This document shows positions 29,072-39,456 of a stretch of DNA of 64,000 nt, in pieces; within the stretch, counting starts at the first letter, position 1, and each line of letters starts with the position of its first letter. The notes beneath the pieces were generated by a model. That model did not search any database. It saw only the letters and a list, made by a program, of their open reading frames with translations, and was not told the DNA's origin. Position numbers and translations under genes: made by a program. The DNA is taken from assembly GCA_965247455.1 (NCBI GenBank), contig CBDFHE010000015.1:124001-188000 (forward strand), written 5' to 3'. The stretch is from JACZYA01 sp965247455 (GTDB lineage Bacteria > Acidobacteriota > Terriglobia > Acidiferrales > 2-02-FULL-67-57).

Positions 29072-29261
29072 TTTAGTACCTCCCCTTCAGTCTAGGTTGA
29101 CAAAGCCCCACCTGATAGGGCATTAGGCGGCCACTCGTTTCTCGTTGGGGGTCGGCTTTTTCTTCGAGAGGGGACGTTTGTTCATTGCAAGTTCGCCGGC
29201 AGCGGGTGGAAGCGAAGCGGGACAAGGAAAGAAATCCTAGCGTGTACCCCGGAGGTTGTTT

Positions 29262-30350
29262 ATGAAGCGGGTGTTGTTTCTAGCGCACGGGGTTGGTCGG
29301 CAGGCGGGCAGTACATGGGCGGATGGAATAATCGCTCTACTGAAGAGGCTCCCGGGTTCGCTCGCAGTCTCCCCGGAGGCGGGGTTTGACGACGCCAAGA
29401 AGGCCGCACTGGTGGAGGCGGTCGCGGAAACGATTTTCAAGCCGCTGAACTACGACGACAAGTACCGGGAATACGTGGCCGCGATGTTGGGGCGGAGAGC
29501 AGAACTCATCGGGGCCATGAAACAGGCTAGTTTTTCGTCGCTTGGCTCTCTCTTTACCGATAAACCCGATGAAGAAAGCGTGTTACGGGACAACGTTTTT
29601 GACATTCTGATTTAATGCGTGATGAAAGACCACCGCAATGCGACGCGTAACCACCTCATGCTGCAGATTTACAAGGTACTACAGGAGGAGGGAGTTGATG
29701 TGGATGAAGTTCAATACTCGGTGATGGCGCACAGCCTGGGGACGGTGGTAATGCACGATACGCTGCAAGAGATGAGCATCGACGCTGGTTCAGCGTATCA
29801 ATTGGGAAATGAGTTTCACGTCCACCGGCTGTTCATGTTGGCCAACACCAGCGCGCTGCTCCAGACCAATCACGATCCGCGCAAAACCCACGTGCGGCCG
29901 TTTATCGCGCCTTTTGATCCGGGGTATGTGCGGCACTACTACGACTTCGCCCACAAGTTTGACCCCGTAGCACAGTTTTTCTCTTACAAGCGTTATATGC
30001 GGAAGGAGCCGGATCAAGGGTTCACGTTTGTGGCGGTGGATCATTTCCAGGAGGCAAACATACATGGCTACACGCACTACCTCTCGGATCCTCGGGTGTA
30101 TATGCGCGTGTTGCAGGGATTGTATGGGCGGCGAATTGTTCCGACCCCGTACGTGAAGAAGAAGGTTGAGGAACTTCCGGCGGATGCCGTAGCTGAGAAC
30201 AAAAAGAAGAAGCTGGTGCAGGCGCTTCTGCGGGGCTTGGGAGACAGACTGGAGCCGGAACCGTCCGATCCGGCCATGGAGAGGCCCGACGCAGGTGAGG
30301 TATTCAATTTGGTGGGAAAGATTGTTGCGTTGTTGGGAGAGCTCCGATGA
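29262..30350 (+). pseudogene. Alpha/beta-hydrolase (lipase-like) gene with in-frame stop
   Basis: The N-terminal part has MKRVLFLAHGVG, an oxyanion-type HG motif. After TAA 29613-29615 the same frame continues (CVMKDHRNATRNHLMLQIYK) to the nucleophile elbow MAHSLGTVV and to 30350, total 362 codons. Reading through one codon gives a coherent hydrolase, so a nonsense mutation (for example TAC or TAT to TAA) is the simplest view. Restart at GTG/ATG 29619-29622 could still make the C-terminal 243 residues. ATGA overlap couples it to the secreted-protein gene. Neighbouring patatin and muramidase genes suggest a lipid- and wall-degrading cluster. Confidence 0.7.
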
Positions 30351-31381
30351 GAAAGAACAACATGGTGGTTTTTCTGCGAACGTGTGCGTTGGCCGCAGTG
30401 CTTGTGTTTGGGGGAGCGGCAATTGCCAGCGCGCAAGACGCAGGGTCGGCGCTGCCGATCGAGCGCCTGAAAACGATTGCCGACCAGACGATCGCGGGCA
30501 CAGATCTATATCTGAGCAAAGCCTCTACTACCGACCGGAGCGGCATTAAGTCGCCCGATCTGGTAAGCGAACTGGAAGCCTACCGAAGGTTTGCGGAGCA
30601 CTTGAGAACTTGCATGGCCCAAGTTCGCAAGGCCCTGGTAGACACGGATCGATTTGCCACTCAAGAAACGTTCAAGGCCCACTTTGAGGCGGAAGAGCGC
30701 GAGGAACTGCTCGAGTTCGATGACGCTAGCAAAAAGATCATCAATGAAATCAGCAAGTGCCGCCGGGACCGTTTGCTGCTCGAGGATGGGAAGCCCCCTT
30801 GCTGCCCTGGGATCCAGAGCGGGGTGGGGGGATTGCTGGGGCGGGCGATCAAGCCGGAGGTGGATTTCAGCCTGGAGTTGGTTGAGGTCTGGCGCGGGTA
30901 CTCAGACGGATTGGGCGGGTCGGTCATTGCCGAGACGGAGAGGGTGCTGGCTCGGTTTGATAGGAAGCTGATTGGTGGGTTTCCGGGGATGCCGTGGGAG
31001 TACGTGTTCAACATCATGGGGGACATCAACGGGCCTTCGCCGCACCAGATTATTTGGGCGCACTTCAATTTGGGGTTTGAGGACGGTGTGCAGGTGGCCT
31101 CGGGGGACAATCGGATTCAGCCGGTGCTGACGCTGCAGGGGCTGGGCTACAACCGTTACTTCCTGAGTAAGGACAAGGGAGTGTGGCGCAAGCTCAACTA
31201 CTTGGGCGTGGCGGGGATCATTACGTTGAATGGGCGTAAAGGGGTAACGGCGGTTCGCTACGGCGGCGTGGTGCATTTTGGGAATTATATTTCGGTGGGT
31301 TCGACCTACGGGGACGGTGCGTGGCGGGTGTATGCGTCCAGCAACAAGGTCGTGGATCAGATTTTGAGGATTTGGAACTAG
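30347..31381 (+). CDS. Secreted protein with Cys-rich 'AYRxFAE…DRLLLE…CCP' domain
   Basis: The 344-residue product starts with a signal peptide (TCALAAVLVFGGAAIASAQ). Residues about 75-175 contain LEAYRRFAEHLRTCM, CRRDRLLLEDGKPPCCPG and later LELVEVWRGY. The same ordered motifs occur in the unrelated coiled-coil protein at 63137 (LDAYRHFAENLLRCM, CRVDRLLLEPG, CCP, LEMIWKDYY). I do not recognise this as a named domain. The C-terminal half (PWEYVFNIMGDINGPSPHQI to the end) is beta-rich and unassigned. It overlaps the upstream hydrolase gene (ATGA) and was followed closely by a patatin gene before the insertion described at 31408. Probably periplasmic or exported. Confidence 0.75.
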   Translation: MRKNNMVVFLRTCALAAVLVFGGAAIASAQDAGSALPIERLKTIADQTIAGTDLYLSKASTTDRSGIKSPDLVSELEAYRRFAEHLRTCMAQVRKALVDTDRFATQETFKAHFEAEEREELLEFDDASKKIINEISKCRRDRLLLEDGKPPCCPGIQSGVGGLLGRAIKPEVDFSLELVEVWRGYSDGLGGSVIAETERVLARFDRKLIGGFPGMPWEYVFNIMGDINGPSPHQIIWAHFNLGFEDGVQVASGDNRIQPVLTLQGLGYNRYFLSKDKGVWRKLNYLGVAGIITLNGRKGVTAVRYGGVVHFGNYISVGSTYGDGAWRVYASSNKVVDQILRIWN

Positions 31382-31407
31382 CCGCGGGACTTGGGAGGAT
31401 GAGGAAG

Positions 31408-31473
31408 ATGGTCAAGGTGCTGGCGATAGATGGGGGCGGGATACGGGGGATTATTCCGGCGCTGGTGAGTTGA
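31408..31473 (+). pseudogene. 5' fragment of patatin gene
   Basis: ATG 31408 opens 21 codons (MVKVLAIDGGGIRGIIPALV) that match the start of the intact patatin gene at 32025, then a stop follows. The nucleotide match is exact over 47 bp (31421-31467 and 32038-32084). It is a remnant of an earlier patatin start cut off by the segment carrying the muramidase gene. Confidence 0.85.
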
Positions 31474-32084
31474 TTATCGGACGTAACAGCGTAGGGGAGA
31501 GTGATGGCACGATTTGAGGGGGCAATCGGAACCGTGCTGAAGCATGAGGGCGGGTACGTGAACGATCCGGCCGACCCGGGGGCGAGACCAAATACGGGAT
31601 CAGCAAGAGGTCCTACCCACGCCTGAACATCAAGGCGCTGACCGTGGAGCAGGCAAAGGCCATCTACCGCAGGGACTTCTGGCGGTACGACCGGATCGAA
31701 AACCAGCGAGTCGCGACCAAGGTGTTCGACATGGGAGTGAACATGGGGTCGTCAAGAGCCCACCGGATACTCCAGCAGGCCGTGAGGAATCTGGGACAGA
31801 GGATCACCGTGGACGGCAAGGTGGGGCCGAGAACCCTGGCGGCTACCAACCGAGCGGACCCGCAGCGGTTACTGTTAGAGTTGCGAGCGCTGCAGGCAGA
31901 GCGGTATGTGAATATCGTGCTGGGACGCCCGCAATCGAAGAAGTTCTTGCGCGGGTGGTTGCGCCGCGCCGTCTCCTGAGAAAGAGGAAAACCCTACCGG
32001 CCTCAGAAAAGAGGGGAGGTGAGTATGATCAAGATATTGGCGATAGATGGGGGCGGGATACGGGGGATTATTCCGGCGCTGGTG
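31421..32084. repeat. 47-bp direct repeats bracketing the GH108 gene
   Basis: Bases 31421-31467 are identical to 32038-32084. Both are the coding sequence of the patatin DGGGIRG motif. The 570 bp between them contain the muramidase gene. The pattern fits either insertion of a segment ending in a patatin start, or a duplication of the patatin 5' end. Confidence 0.85.
31504..31979 (+). pseudogene. GH108-type N-acetylmuramidase (endolysin-like), frameshifted
   Basis: From ATG 31504 the product begins MARFEGAIGTVLKHEGGYVN, the catalytic-Glu motif of GH108 lysozymes. After DPADPG the frame breaks at a run of five G (31578-31582); with six, it continues as GETKYGISKRSYP, then FDMGVNMGSSRAHRILQQAV and VDGKVGPRTLAATN to 31979 (158 residues). 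Known relatives are phage-type or secreted muramidases with this exact length. Inferred: cell-wall hydrolysis; a single-base deletion or a homopolymer read error explains the break. Confidence 0.82.
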
Positions 32085-32996
32085 CTGGCGGAGATTGAGC
32101 GGCGGACGGGCAAGGGGACGGCGGAGTTGTTCGATTTGATTGTGGGGACGTCGGCGGGCGGGATTATCGCGCTGGGGCTGACGAGGCCGAGCACCGCGGG
32201 GGGAGGAAAGCCGGAACACACGGCTAAGGCGTTGTGCCGGTTCTTCAAGGAGGAAAGGCATCGGATCTTTAAGCGCTCGATTTGGCACCGGATTGGGTCG
32301 GCGGGAGGTTGGCTGGAGGAAAAGTACTCCTCGAAGGGGATTGAGGAGGTGTTGAAGGAATACGGCGGCGGCGCCCGGTTGAGCGAAGCGTTGACGGAGG
32401 TTCTGGTCACCAGCTACAACATTGAAGCGCGGCGGCCGTATTACTTCAAGAGGAAGAAGGCGCGCGAGGAAGGCGAAGATTTTCCGATTTGGGAGGTGGG
32501 GCGAGCGACGTCGGCGGCACCCACCTACTTTGAGCCGATCAAGCTGCGGCCGAGAAATTTTGCGCTGATTGATGGCGGGGTATTTGTAAACAACCCGGCT
32601 CTGTGCGCGCTGGTGGAAGCGAGAAAGATTCATGGCGAGAGTGCGGACTTCTTGGTCGTGTCGCTGGGAACGTGGATTCATGCCCATCCGATTCCTTTTC
32701 GGAAGGCGCGGCGTTGGGGAAAGGTGGGATGGCTACGGGAAGGCCGCATCCTGGAGGTTGTCTTTGATGGGGTTAGTGATGCGGTCGACTACCATTTGGG
32801 AAAGTTGCTGCCCGCCGATCGGTACTATCGTTTTCAGTTTGTGCTGCACGGGCCGGACCAGCACGAGGACTTGCCGACTGACTCCCTGGACGACGTAAGC
32901 TTGGAGAACATCCAGGCACTGGAACGCCGCGCATGGAACTTGATCCAGGACCGGAGTGAGGATTTAGAGACCATGTCTCAGCAGTTGGTGGCTTAG
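32025..32996 (+). CDS. Patatin-like phospholipase
   Basis: The 323-residue protein carries all patatin motifs: the oxyanion loop DGGGIRG (residues about 7-13), the nucleophile elbow GTSAGG, and the catalytic aspartate in LIDGGVFVNNP. Members hydrolyse acyl chains of phospholipids; related proteins serve as effectors in CBASS and as secreted phospholipases. No cyclase or other CBASS gene is adjacent and there is no signal peptide. Start ATG 32025 has GGGAGG upstream. It is the last gene of the hydrolase cluster. Confidence 0.92.
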   Translation: MIKILAIDGGGIRGIIPALVLAEIERRTGKGTAELFDLIVGTSAGGIIALGLTRPSTAGGGKPEHTAKALCRFFKEERHRIFKRSIWHRIGSAGGWLEEKYSSKGIEEVLKEYGGGARLSEALTEVLVTSYNIEARRPYYFKRKKAREEGEDFPIWEVGRATSAAPTYFEPIKLRPRNFALIDGGVFVNNPALCALVEARKIHGESADFLVVSLGTWIHAHPIPFRKARRWGKVGWLREGRILEVVFDGVSDAVDYHLGKLLPADRYYRFQFVLHGPDQHEDLPTDSLDDVSLENIQALERRAWNLIQDRSEDLETMSQQLVA

Positions 32997-33765
32997 GTGA
33001 GCGAATGGAGGCACGAATCGTGCGGACGAGTACAAGCGCTTGACTTTGGGGGGAGGGAGAGTTCGTGGTTGAATGGTTGAACAGTTGATTGGTTGATTGG
33101 GGGAGGTGGTGTGGGGCGGCCCTCCTACGCCCTTTGGGCTACGGACGGCAGGTGGCCCTTCGCATGCGCTTCCTTCGCATGAGCTCAGGATAAACAGGAT
33201 AAACCCTTCGGCTGTGTTTCCTTCGCTGCGCTCAGGATAAACAGGGCAAGCCCCTCGACTGGGCTCGGGGTAAACAGGGAAAGCGGGATGACCCGCCTTC
33301 GCTAAAGCTTCCCCCTACGCCCTCGGGTTTTGGGGGACAGGACGGCGGGCAGGCCCGCCTACGCCAAGGCCTGCCTGCGGTAGGCAGGTCTGCCCCACTT
33401 TTCCTTTTTCTTCCTTCTTGATGGCGCGGACATTCTTGTCTGCGGGTTTCCGGGAAAAGCCGACGATGACGCGCCGGGGGCGCATTCATCGCCGCTACCT
33501 GAAGTCAAGGCGGGTACCGAGCCTGCCTGCGGTAGGCAGGGCAGGCAAGCTCGGGATGACAAGAATGGCAAGGGCCTTTCGCTGCGCTTCCTTCGACAGG
33601 CTCAGGACAGGCAGGATAAACAGGGCAGGCCCGCGACTGGTGGGGAGCTTCACAGCGCCGGGCTTGACTTGATTTTGCCTACTTGACCCGTTCGACTCCG
33701 CTTCCTTCGGCAAGCTCAGGACAAGCAGGGACTTCGGGGACCGGCGAATGCAGTTCGTGACCCCC
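32997..33765. repeat. Gene-free, repeat-laden region upstream of rRNA
   Basis: No coding frame looks real. The region is built of repeat shards: several GGATAAACAGG tracts (about 33188-33275), a CCTCGACTGGGCTCGGGG palindrome near 33252, and CCTGCCTGCGGTAGGCAGG palindromes near 33371 and 33523. Direct repetition of these units suggests local amplification of short elements. Confidence 0.7.
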
Positions 33766-33793
33766 TTGACTTTTGGGGGGAGAGTGGTAGTAT
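33766..33793 (+). promoter_or_regulatory. Probable 16S rRNA promoter
   Basis: TTGACT (33766-33771) and TAGTAT (33788-33793) are separated by 16 bp, close to the sigma-70 consensus. It lies about 370 bp upstream of the 16S start, a normal leader length. Confidence 0.65.
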
Positions 33794-33954
33794 TTGACGG
33801 TGCGAGGCCCCGTTGGGGGGCCTTGCATGGTCTTGGGCCGAGAGGGGCCCGAGATCGAGGGGTTCGCGGGCCCGCCTGGGCCGGCGGACACGGCTTCTGA
33901 TCCTTGGGGGTTGGAGGACGAACCGCTCTTTGACCCATACGGGTCGCAGAGCTA

Positions 33955-33969
33955 GCGCTCTTTGACAAG
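33955..33969 (+). promoter_or_regulatory. boxA-like antitermination site in rRNA leader
   Basis: GCGCTCTTTGACAAG resembles the rRNA boxA consensus (TGCTCTTTAACA), where NusB/NusE load. A second similar copy, CGCTCTTTGAC, lies at 33924-33934. Confidence 0.6.
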
Positions 33970-34009
33970 CTGAGAAGCCCGCTCTAAAGCTTGGCCTTTG
34001 GGAGTAGTG

Positions 34010-34022
34010 AGGTCGAGCGACC
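34010..34022 (+). other. 16S precursor processing stem, upstream arm
   Basis: AGGTCGAGCGACC (34010-34022) is the exact reverse complement of 35748-35760, so the two arms can pair around the whole 16S rRNA, as in RNase III processing stems. A separate hairpin (GTGGCT…AGCCAC) lies at 35712-35746 just before the downstream arm. Confidence 0.7.
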
Positions 34023-34159
34023 CGTTCGGTTCCATCCGGAACCGGACAACCCGAATATCCTGGTAGCCCCGGTGGTGGGGGATGGTCGCTGCAATACTTT
34101 GTATTGCGGTGGATTGTCGTCTATTGCAAGGGCTGCGGGGAAGACGGGACCAAACTGAT

Positions 34160-35698
<1,539 letters not shown>

Positions 35699-35879
35699 CT
35701 AACGAGGACACGTGGCTGGTTCTGCCTTGTGCAGAGCGCAAGCCACAGGTCGCTCGACCTTTACCCAGAGACGCTTCGGCGTCGAAGGGTCTTTCCAACC
35801 CAGGCTTGGCTGATTTTCGATTTTGTACTTTCGATCTTCGGTCCTTGGGAGTGGGCTTCTTAGTTTGCCAAAGAGCTAA

Positions 35880-35910
35880 GGGCCGAGGTTTTCCTCGGCC
35901 CTTTTCTTTT
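35880..35910 (+). terminator. Intrinsic terminator of the 16S unit
   Basis: Perfect 9-bp stem GGGCCGAGG/CCTCGGCCC with a TTTT loop, followed by TTTTCTTTT. It ends the 16S transcript before any other rRNA gene. Confidence 0.9.
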
Positions 35911-36498
35911 GGGTGGGGCAGACATTCCTGTCTGCCAAAAGGCACCCCATTCCGGAACGCCCTTTTGTTTTATTGATAATGTCAGTTTGGAAGAGGTGCT
36001 TCGCACCCGCTTTCTTCAAGGGGCTTGGCAACGAGTTTAACGCCCGGGGCATTTCGCCCCGGGCGTTTTTTGTTGCACCTGTGGGCTTTTTACCCTCCGA
36101 AGCCTTGGCGAAGGAGGGTCATTCTGAGCCTGCCGAAGAATCTGCTTTTTCCTTCGGTGGCGCAGGCATTCCTGCTTGCCTGCCTCTGGCAGGGACCTGC
36201 TTTTCTCTTGGTAGCGGCGATGAATCCGCCGTGGCGGATTCATCGTCGGCCTTTTCCCTTTATCAACAGCCCTGTCCGGAAGAGGTGCCTGCCTGCCGCA
36301 GGCAGGGGGCGTTTATCCCGAGTGCTGTCGAGGGACACCCGCTCCGGACGCCTTTTTTGTTTGGGTAGCTTGCCCGCCCTGCTTGCTGCAGGCAGGCCTC
36401 GGCGAAGGCGGAAGCCTGCTTGCCCCAGGTAGGCCTTGGCGTAGGCGGAGACCGCAGGGTGGGTTCACGCTCCGCGTCGCCTCGTGTGATTTGACAAA
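35911..36498. repeat. Gene-free stretch with terminator and palindromes
   Basis: No coding frame is convincing. The region holds a second terminator (36039-36071), a GGAAGAGGTGC…GCACCCGC unit near 35991, a CATTCTGAGCCTGCCGAAGA unit near 36120, and palindromes of the CCTGCCTGCCGCAGGCAGG family near 36290 and 36386. Confidence 0.65.
36039..36071. terminator. Strong hairpin with T-tract
   Basis: The 12-bp stem AACGCCCGGGGC/GCCCCGGGCGTT with a 5-nt loop is followed by a run of T. It can act for plus-strand transcripts as a back-up to the 16S terminator. Confidence 0.75.
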
Positions 36499-36772
36499 AT
36501 GCGGGCAGTGGGTTTACGGTCGCTGAGGGAAACTCTTCGGAGGAAGCAGCTAGTGGCCATTCTCAAGGAAATTGCTGAGCGGGACAGATATCTACATGAC
36601 CGTTACCAATCCCGTTTGTCAGTCAATCCGGCCCTGGACCGCTCTCTTGTGAGTTTCCAGGCCAACAAGCAGCGCGCATCCTTTCGGTGGTTCAAGTATA
36701 AGGAAGGTTTTTCCGCACCCCTTGTACATTATCTCCTCGATCAGACGCTTGTGAAATCTGGAACGGTCTTAG
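36499..36772 (+). pseudogene. N-terminal part of AvaI/BsoBI-linked DNA methyltransferase
   Basis: From ATG 36499 the 91 codons end WFKYKEGFSAPLVHYLLDQ then LVKSGTVL, where the IS begins. In related N4-cytosine or N6-adenine methyltransferases this segment leads straight into motif I (DPFAGSG). The catalytic SPPY half of such an enzyme lies at 38722, beyond the IS and 280 bp of unrelated DNA. Motif I itself is missing. The bases flanking the IS do not match perfectly (CTTAG left, CTTAT right), so a deletion next to the IS probably removed the middle of the gene. The allele cannot be active. Confidence 0.75.
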
Positions 36773-38442
36773 CCCGGATTTCCGATTTGGCTGTGGTACC
36801 GTATCGCCAGGACCAGTCGCTGCGCCTTGAGTTTTGGGGCTCCGACGTAAGGAACCACACTACGGAGGGTGACACCCGGTGGGTGAATTACAACACGAGC
36901 CATTCCAGTTCGCGTTCAACGGCTTCTTGAAAGTCGCGTTCCAGGGATCGCGCGTCACTTCTGACGCTGGCCTCATTCTGGTGCGCGAGTTGGATGAACG
37001 TCTGGGGCTGGAGACACTCATCGCCGAGCACCTGAGCGATTCCCGACAGGGGATGAACACCCAGTTCAGCGTGGTGGATCTCCTGCGGCAGTCGGTCTAC
37101 AGTCGCCTCGCGGGCTACGAAGATCTCAACGACGCGGGGCGCGTGTCGGCAGACCCAACATTTCGTCTCATCGGGTCGCCAAAGCGCTGGGACCGGGGTG
37201 CGGCGCTGACATCGACGCTGCATTGGTTCGAGACAGAGCTGCTGACCCACGAGGAGAATCTCGTCGGGTTGAGGGCCGTGAACCGGGAGGTGCTTGCACA
37301 GGCCGAGATGGCGACGCGCGCCGACCGGATCGTGCTCGACATGGATTCGAGCGAGAGCCCGGTGCATGGGGCGCAGGAAGGGAGCGCCTATAACGGGCAC
37401 TTCGAGTCCGTCTGCTACCACCCGCTGTTTCTGTTCACCGAGCATGGGGACTGCCTCGCCGCCACGCTGCGGCCAGGCAACGTGCATAGCGCCGACGACT
37501 GGGACGACCTGCTCGTACCGGAGATTGACCGGCAGCAGGTGGAGGGCAAGCGCGTAGCGTTCCGCGCAGACGCCGCGTTCGCGAAGCCCGAGATCTACGA
37601 CGCGCTCGAGCAGCGCGACGTGGACTATGCCATTCGCATGCCGGCGAACAAGAGCTTGGAGCTGGAAATCGAAGACATCCTCTTTCGTCCGCCGGGACGG
37701 CCGAGCTGCAAGCCCTTGGTGCGCTACCAGAGTTTCCGCTATCAGGCCAAGAGCTGGACCACGCCCAGACGGATCGTCGCCAAGGTGGAGCACCACCAAG
37801 GTGAGCTGTTCCCTCGCGTCGGCTTCATCGTGACCAACATGGCCCTCCCGAGCCGCTCGGTCGTGCGGTTTTACAACAAGCGCGGTACGGCGGAGCAATG
37901 GATCAAGGAAGGCAAGCAGGCCACCCACTGGACGCGGCTGTCGTGCCATCGTTTCCGGGCGAACGAGGTGCGCCTGCAACTGAGCGTCCTGGCCTACAAT
38001 CTGGGCAACTTGTGGCGCAGACTGGTCCTTCCGCTGCGGGTCAAGCGCTGGTCGCTCACGAGTCTCCAGCAGCGACTGGTGAAAACTGGGGGCCGGCTGG
38101 TGAAGCATGCGCGGTACTACTGGCTTCTGCTGGCGGAAGGGCATCTCACGCGGCGGCTGTTCGGCGACATGCTGCGGAGGATCTGGGCGCTACCCGTGCC
38201 GGCAGGCTGACGCGCGGCCTGAAGTGCAACGAAGCCCGCCCGGCGATGACACGGGGCACACGTGTGGAGCGGTGTCTGAGAAATGCCCGAAAAGCAGGGG
38301 TTCCAGTCGGTCGCACGTCGGCGCGGGCTCAGATGAAGGCCTTTGAAGCTGAACGATTGTGCGACGATCGAAGTTTTTGTGCGATCGGCGGCGATCGGGT
38401 GTATAAACGTGCCATCAGGGGCAGGCAAAACGGAAATCCCGG
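36773..38442 (+). mobile_element. IS1380-like element, copy 3
   Basis: Full-length 1670-bp copy in the opposite orientation to the others. The flanks are CTTAG (36768-36772) and CTTAT (38443-38447), the only imperfect pair of five. It belongs to the sequence variant of copies 2 and 5. The mismatch and the missing methyltransferase middle suggest an adjacent deletion after insertion, or recombination between two IS copies. Confidence 0.9.
36879..38210 (+). CDS. IS1380 family transposase (copy 3)
   Basis: Intact 443-residue reading frame with the catalytic residues described for copy 1. GTG start within the right-end region. Potentially active. Confidence 0.9.
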   Translation: MGELQHEPFQFAFNGFLKVAFQGSRVTSDAGLILVRELDERLGLETLIAEHLSDSRQGMNTQFSVVDLLRQSVYSRLAGYEDLNDAGRVSADPTFRLIGSPKRWDRGAALTSTLHWFETELLTHEENLVGLRAVNREVLAQAEMATRADRIVLDMDSSESPVHGAQEGSAYNGHFESVCYHPLFLFTEHGDCLAATLRPGNVHSADDWDDLLVPEIDRQQVEGKRVAFRADAAFAKPEIYDALEQRDVDYAIRMPANKSLELEIEDILFRPPGRPSCKPLVRYQSFRYQAKSWTTPRRIVAKVEHHQGELFPRVGFIVTNMALPSRSVVRFYNKRGTAEQWIKEGKQATHWTRLSCHRFRANEVRLQLSVLAYNLGNLWRRLVLPLRVKRWSLTSLQQRLVKTGGRLVKHARYYWLLLAEGHLTRRLFGDMLRRIWALPVPAG

Positions 38443-38499
38443 CTTATGGCAATAAAGCGCAGGCGGGATTCTTCGTCACCTTCGGCTTGCCTGCCCGCC

Positions 38500-38605
38500 T
38501 GTCATTCCGAGTCCGCCTAGGGCGGACGAGGAATCTGCTTTGGTTGGAATCAGCTGCCAAACAGATTCCTCGTCGTCCGCCCCTGGCGGACACCTCGGAA
38601 TGACA
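38500..38605. repeat. MITE-like inverted repeat
   Basis: TGTCATTCCGAG at 38500-38511 is exactly mirrored by 38594-38605. Inner arms also match in part: GAGGAATCTG near 38528 and CAGATTCCTC near 38562. The 106-bp unit can fold into a long hairpin. End-like relatives (GTCATTCTGAGC) occur near 8211, 15957 and 36119. Confidence 0.75.
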
Positions 38606-38721
38606 AGGGTTTTTTCCCGCATCCCACCAGCTTGCCCGGCCGCTGGTTCTGGCCAACCGGAAGTGATGACGATGGCTGGGGGATCCGAGAACGCTGGCGG
38701 TTCAGCTTTTGGGCTTCTGCG

Positions 38722-39456
38722 ATGAGACTCCTCAGTGGATCATGTTTGGAGTTGCTGCCCACTTTGCACGACAAGTCCATCGATGCGATTGTGACATCTC
38801 CGCCTTATTGCAACAGATACGATTACACGAGAACGTACGCACTGGAGTTGGCGTTTCTACATATCGATGAACAGGAAATCAAGAAGCTTCGGCAGGCAAT
38901 GCTCTCGTGCACTGTAGAAAATCAGACAAAGAGTTACCTAGGTCCGCTATTTGGAGAATCACTTTTCGCAAAAGTATCGTCAGCGTTTAGAAGCCAAGCC
39001 TTGTCGCGGCTGATTATCTCATATCTTGACCGCCAAAAGGCTAACGGCGTACTTAACAACAATGGGATACCGAGGATGGTTCGTAATTATTTCTTCGAGA
39101 TGGCATTTACAATATTTGAGTGCGCTCGCTTACTCAAGCCTGGTGCACCCTTTGTCATGGTAAATGACAACGTTAGGTACGAAGGTGTTCACATCCCGGT
39201 TGATTTGATCTTGTCCGATATTGCCCGCGAAGCTGGGCTTGAAGTCCAGCAAATATGGTCTTTACCTGTTGGGAAAGGCAACAGCAGCCAGCAGATGGGT
39301 CGACACGGACGACAAGAATTACGCAAAGGGGTCTACCTGTGGCGGAAACCTAAAGTGCGGCAAGCCAGGCCACGAGATCATCAAGCTGGTTCTGATAATT
39401 TAGGTTTGCGGCGTGCTGCAAGCGTCCGTTCTCAAGATCGCGGAATATCTCAGTAG
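38722..39456 (+). pseudogene. C-terminal catalytic half of the split DNA methyltransferase
   Basis: From ATG 38722: MRLLSGSCLELLPTLHDKSI, then the catalytic motif IV DAIVTSPPYCNRYDYTRTYA and LLSCTVENQTKSYLGPLFGE, ending near VGKGNSSQQMGRHGRQELRK. These are strong methyltransferase features, but AdoMet motif I is lost with the segment upstream. The last 100 bp run antisense through the 3' end of the restriction gene, whose stop is at 39350. M and R genes of this system are therefore convergent and overlapping. In-frame translation to 39456 may overstate the true end. Confidence 0.8.

Noticed and set aside
29615..29621. Programmed stop-codon readthrough or pyrrolysine in the lipase-like gene
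   Set aside because: The stop is TAA, not TAG or TGA, and no recoding hairpin or paralogous conservation is visible.
32025..32996. CBASS-type defence system around the patatin gene
   Set aside because: No CD-NTase/cGAS-like gene, HORMA, TRIP13 or Cap genes are adjacent.
33232..33968. Several overlapping frames in the gap before the 16S gene
   Set aside because: They translate repeat shards and the rRNA leader.
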